From: Flavobacterium sp. BFFFF2
Lineage (GTDB): Bacteria > Bacteroidota > Bacteroidia > Flavobacteriales > Flavobacteriaceae
Assembly: GCA_002256385.1 (NCBI GenBank)
Contig: NKJD01000035.1
Span: forward strand, 1 to 37,217
DNA length: 37,217 bases
Direction: 5' to 3'
Under the pieces are notes generated by a model that was not told the DNA's origin, searched no databases, and was given only the letters and a program-made list of their open reading frames with translations. The position numbers and the translations under genes are program-made. Shown here piece after piece: positions 35,023-37,217 of this stretch (the first letter of the stretch is position 1; each line of letters begins with the position of its first letter).

Positions 35023-35874
35023 ATGAAAAACCCCCGATTTATAAGCCGAATTTATGTTCGCTTTAGCGATCACCCCGCTCTTTTTGTTCTAGGTTTCTTT
35101 GTTATAGCCCTGCATGTTGTTTGGTTTACCATTCCATCATGGTGGCCCAAACAGCAAACAAACTTTTATTCAGTCACCTTAACCGAGCCCATTACGAAAG
35201 CCAAAACAAGTGTTTTTAGGCCATTTAATCCAAATTTTATTTCAGATTATAAAGGCTATCTTTTGGGCATGAAACCTCAAGAACTTGATCGGTTGTTTCA
35301 ATTTAGATCCAAAGGACTGTTTGTTCAATCGGCCAAAGAATTTCAACAAATTACGGGTATCAGTGATGTGCTTTTAACAAAATTAAGCCCTTATTTTAAA
35401 TTTCCTATTTGGAAAACGCGGGCTAAAAAAACCTTTTTTAACACCACCAAATTTGATCAAAAAGCCACTAAAGTAATTTTTCGTAAAGATATCAACCAAG
35501 CAACTATCACTGAATTAGAGGCGGTTAGGGGTATTGGCCCCGTGCTGGCACAACGGATTATTCAGTTTCGAGATCAATTGGGTGGTTTTTTTGAGTTAGA
35601 CCAATTGCTGGATGTTTGGGGAATAAAACCAGAGGTGTATCAGGAGGCACTCCGCCATTTTACCATTCAAAAACCTTTACATACAGTCAAAATAAACCTC
35701 AATCAAGCAGATGTGAAATCCTTGCGGCAATTTCCTTATTTCAACAGTTTTTTAGCCCGTGAAATTATAAAAAAGCGGACCCAGGTAGAGAATTTAACCA
35801 TTACAGATTTAACAGAAATCAATTCATTTCCTGTTGAAAAAATAAAATATATTGCCTTATATTTGGAATTCTAA
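35023..35874 (+). CDS. Membrane-anchored helix-hairpin-helix protein (ComEA-like repeats)
   Basis: A 283-residue protein with one N-terminal membrane segment (about 17-38) and three helix-hairpin-helix units. Unit one is around 84-130 (L-D-R-L-F-Q-F-R then F-Q-Q-I-T-G-I). Unit two, about 154-215, is the clearest, with I-N-Q-A-T-I-T-E-L and V-R-G-I-G-P-V-L-A-Q-R-I-I. Unit three, about 224-283, starts I-N-L-N-Q-A-D. The G-I-G-P hairpin in unit two is typical of non-specific DNA backbone contact, as in ComEA. A role in DNA uptake is possible, but no competence gene is nearby. The acyl-CoA dehydrogenase start is 16 bases downstream. Confidence 0.85.
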   Translation: MKNPRFISRIYVRFSDHPALFVLGFFVIALHVVWFTIPSWWPKQQTNFYSVTLTEPITKAKTSVFRPFNPNFISDYKGYLLGMKPQELDRLFQFRSKGLFVQSAKEFQQITGISDVLLTKLSPYFKFPIWKTRAKKTFFNTTKFDQKATKVIFRKDINQATITELEAVRGIGPVLAQRIIQFRDQLGGFFELDQLLDVWGIKPEVYQEALRHFTIQKPLHTVKINLNQADVKSLRQFPYFNSFLAREIIKKRTQVENLTITDLTEINSFPVEKIKYIALYLEF

Positions 35875-35890
35875 AAAAAACAGGGCTCAT

Positions 35891-37033
35891 ATGAACTTTA
35901 CGTACTCCGAAACACAACAAATGATTGCTGCTTCGATTCGCGATTTTGCAGAACAACACATTCGTCCACACATTATGGAATGGGATGAGGCACAGACCTT
36001 TCCAGTCCCTTTATTCAGAAAATTGGGTGAAATGGGTTTTATGGGGGTTTTGGTTCCACAAGAATTAGGGGGATCAGGCTTAACCTACCATGATTACATT
36101 ACTATTATTGAAGAAATTTCAAAAGTGGACCCTTCCATTGGGCTTTCAGTTGCTGCCCATAATTCATTATGTACCAATCATATCTTGAGTTTTGGGTCAG
36201 AAGAACAAAAAAAGAAATGGATTCCAAAATTAGCCACTGGAGAACACATTGGTGCTTGGGGTTTAACCGAACACAACACGGGTTCTGACGCGGGTGGTAT
36301 GAACACTACTGCTGTACCCGATGGGGACCATTGGATTGTTAACGGCGCTAAAAATTTTATTACTCATGCCATTTCTGGTGATTTGGCTGTGGTAATTGTT
36401 CGCACAGGCGAAAAAGGAGATTCACACGGTATGACGGCGTTTGTTTTTGAAAAAGGCATGCAAGGTTTTGCCTCCGGACGGAAAGAAAACAAGTTAGGTA
36501 TGCGCGCAAGCGAAACGGCTGAACTGATCTTCGATCAATGCCGTATTCCAGATGCCAACCGTTTAGGTGCCGTTGGTGATGGATTCATTCAGGCTATGAA
36601 GATTTTGGATGGCGGACGTATTTCCATTGGGGCCTTATCATTAGGGATTGCCAAAGGAGCCTATGAAGCAGCTTTAAAATATTCAAAAGAGCGCCATCAG
36701 TTTGGAAAAGCCATCAGCGAATTTCAGGGAATTTCATTTAAGTTGGCCGACATGGCAACAGAAATTGAAGCCTCAGAATTGCTCTTACACAAAGCGGCTT
36801 TCTTAAAAGAAGCCCATCAGCCAGTTACCAAAGCGGGTGCCATGGCCAAGATGTATTCGTCTGAAGTATGTGTACGAGTAGCAACAGATGCCATTCAAAT
36901 TCATGGGGGTTATGGGTATACCAAGGATTATCCAGTTGAAAAATTCTTCCGTGATTCCAAATTATGTACTATTGGCGAAGGAACCACTGAAATTCAAAAA
37001 ATGGTCATTTCCAGATCGGTGCTGAAGGAATAA
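35891..37033 (+). CDS. Acyl-CoA dehydrogenase
   Basis: An FAD enzyme of 380 residues that introduces the alpha-beta double bond in acyl-CoA during fatty-acid or branched-chain amino-acid breakdown, passing electrons to ETF. It has the FAD/substrate block W-G-L-T-E-H-N-T-G-S-D-A (123-134), the R-H-Q-F-G-K segment, and the C-terminal I-H-G-G-Y-G-Y-T. The final block is G-E-G-T-T-E-I-Q, with the catalytic base at E363. Length is typical of short- or branched-chain dehydrogenases. The start at 35891 is chosen since the earlier ATG at 35852 lies inside the preceding gene and adds 13 unrelated residues. A strong terminator follows 30 bases after the stop. Confidence 0.93.
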   Translation: MNFTYSETQQMIAASIRDFAEQHIRPHIMEWDEAQTFPVPLFRKLGEMGFMGVLVPQELGGSGLTYHDYITIIEEISKVDPSIGLSVAAHNSLCTNHILSFGSEEQKKKWIPKLATGEHIGAWGLTEHNTGSDAGGMNTTAVPDGDHWIVNGAKNFITHAISGDLAVVIVRTGEKGDSHGMTAFVFEKGMQGFASGRKENKLGMRASETAELIFDQCRIPDANRLGAVGDGFIQAMKILDGGRISIGALSLGIAKGAYEAALKYSKERHQFGKAISEFQGISFKLADMATEIEASELLLHKAAFLKEAHQPVTKAGAMAKMYSSEVCVRVATDAIQIHGGYGYTKDYPVEKFFRDSKLCTIGEGTTEIQKMVISRSVLKE

Positions 37034-37063
37034 TAAAAAGTATAATTTTTGATTGAAAACATT

Positions 37064-37096
37064 AATCCACCTAATCCAATTGGGTGGATTTTTTTT
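37064..37096 (+). terminator. Rho-independent terminator of acyl-CoA dehydrogenase
   Basis: AATCCACC (37064-37071) pairs perfectly with GGTGGATT (37083-37090), followed by eight T counted from 37089. The group II intron begins at 37098, one base after the T-tract. Confidence 0.88.
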
Positions 37097-37097
37097 C

Positions 37098-37217
37098 GTG
37101 CGCCGTGCATGGTAACCAACTAGGTGGTGTAAGTCCACTGTGGGGGTTTGTAATCGCCAACCACTAGCCAATAGCAAGGGTGTCCACTGTGAGGTGGAAT
37201 CTGAAGGAAGCTGGCGG
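37098..37217 (+). ncRNA. Group II intron, 5' part of domain I (cut by window end)
   Basis: The sequence starts GTGCGCCGTGCATGG, matching the GUGYG 5' splice-site consensus and the early stem of group II introns. It continues with GGTGTAAGTCCAC and, at 37180-37217, GGTGTCCACTGTGAGG then GGAATCTGAAGGAAGC, words widely seen in domain I of bacterial mobile introns. The catalytic domain V and the reverse transcriptase/maturase gene would lie beyond the window. The intron is in sense with acyl-CoA dehydrogenase but outside its coding region, so splicing is not needed for that protein. Identification is from recalled consensus words, not from a full fold. Confidence 0.8.

Overview
The window looks like chromosome of a member of the Bacteroidota, most probably of the Flavobacteriia. 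The evidence is two type IX secretion (T9SS) cargo proteins, one with a type C and one with a type A C-terminal signal; DUF2723 and YfhO membrane proteins; promoters of the Bacteroidota form TTG-N19-TAnnTTTG; and a general lack of Shine-Dalgarno sequences. The genus cannot be fixed from sequence alone.

Positions 1-6165 form an AT-rich accessory island ending at the 3' end of a tRNA-Gln(UUG) gene. All island genes except the transposase are on the minus strand. In order of transcription they are an unrecognised 271-aa protein, an excisionase-like helix-turn-helix protein, a small protein translationally coupled to an SF3-type helicase, an 11-bp tandem repeat array, and a restriction-methyltransferase of the type ISP kind. 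An IS982-family element has cut the last gene at an exact codon boundary, so its reading frame now runs into IS sequence. No integrase is visible. The island probably continues beyond the left edge of the window.

Positions 6236-12001 hold housekeeping and envelope genes: a DUF2723 (TMEM260-like) O-mannosyltransferase candidate, a NodB polysaccharide deacetylase, a thioredoxin-fold protein with no cysteine, and a membrane metallophosphoesterase.

Positions 12287-25390 are dominated by two secreted T9SS proteins. The first is a 3296-aa beta-helix protein built from two tandem copies of a module of about 1,100 residues, followed by Ig-like repeats and a type C sorting domain. The second is an 860-aa protein with seven propeller-like repeats and a type A sorting domain. 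The 630-bp gap between them contains a 160-bp MITE-like inverted-repeat element. The 760-bp gap after them contains nested GC-rich inverted repeats and a perfect 20-bp palindrome.

Positions 26155-37033 are core genes: GDPD phosphodiesterase overlapping a HI0933-family flavoprotein; a MacB/LolD-type ABC ATPase; an unknown histidine-containing polytopic membrane protein; a YfhO protein with an O-methyltransferase directly behind it; an Hsp15-like S4 protein; an FKBP-type lipoprotein with an Asp-rich tail; PspC; a helix-hairpin-helix protein; and acyl-CoA dehydrogenase. The window ends inside the 5' part of a group II intron that begins one base after the T-tract of the acyl-CoA dehydrogenase terminator.
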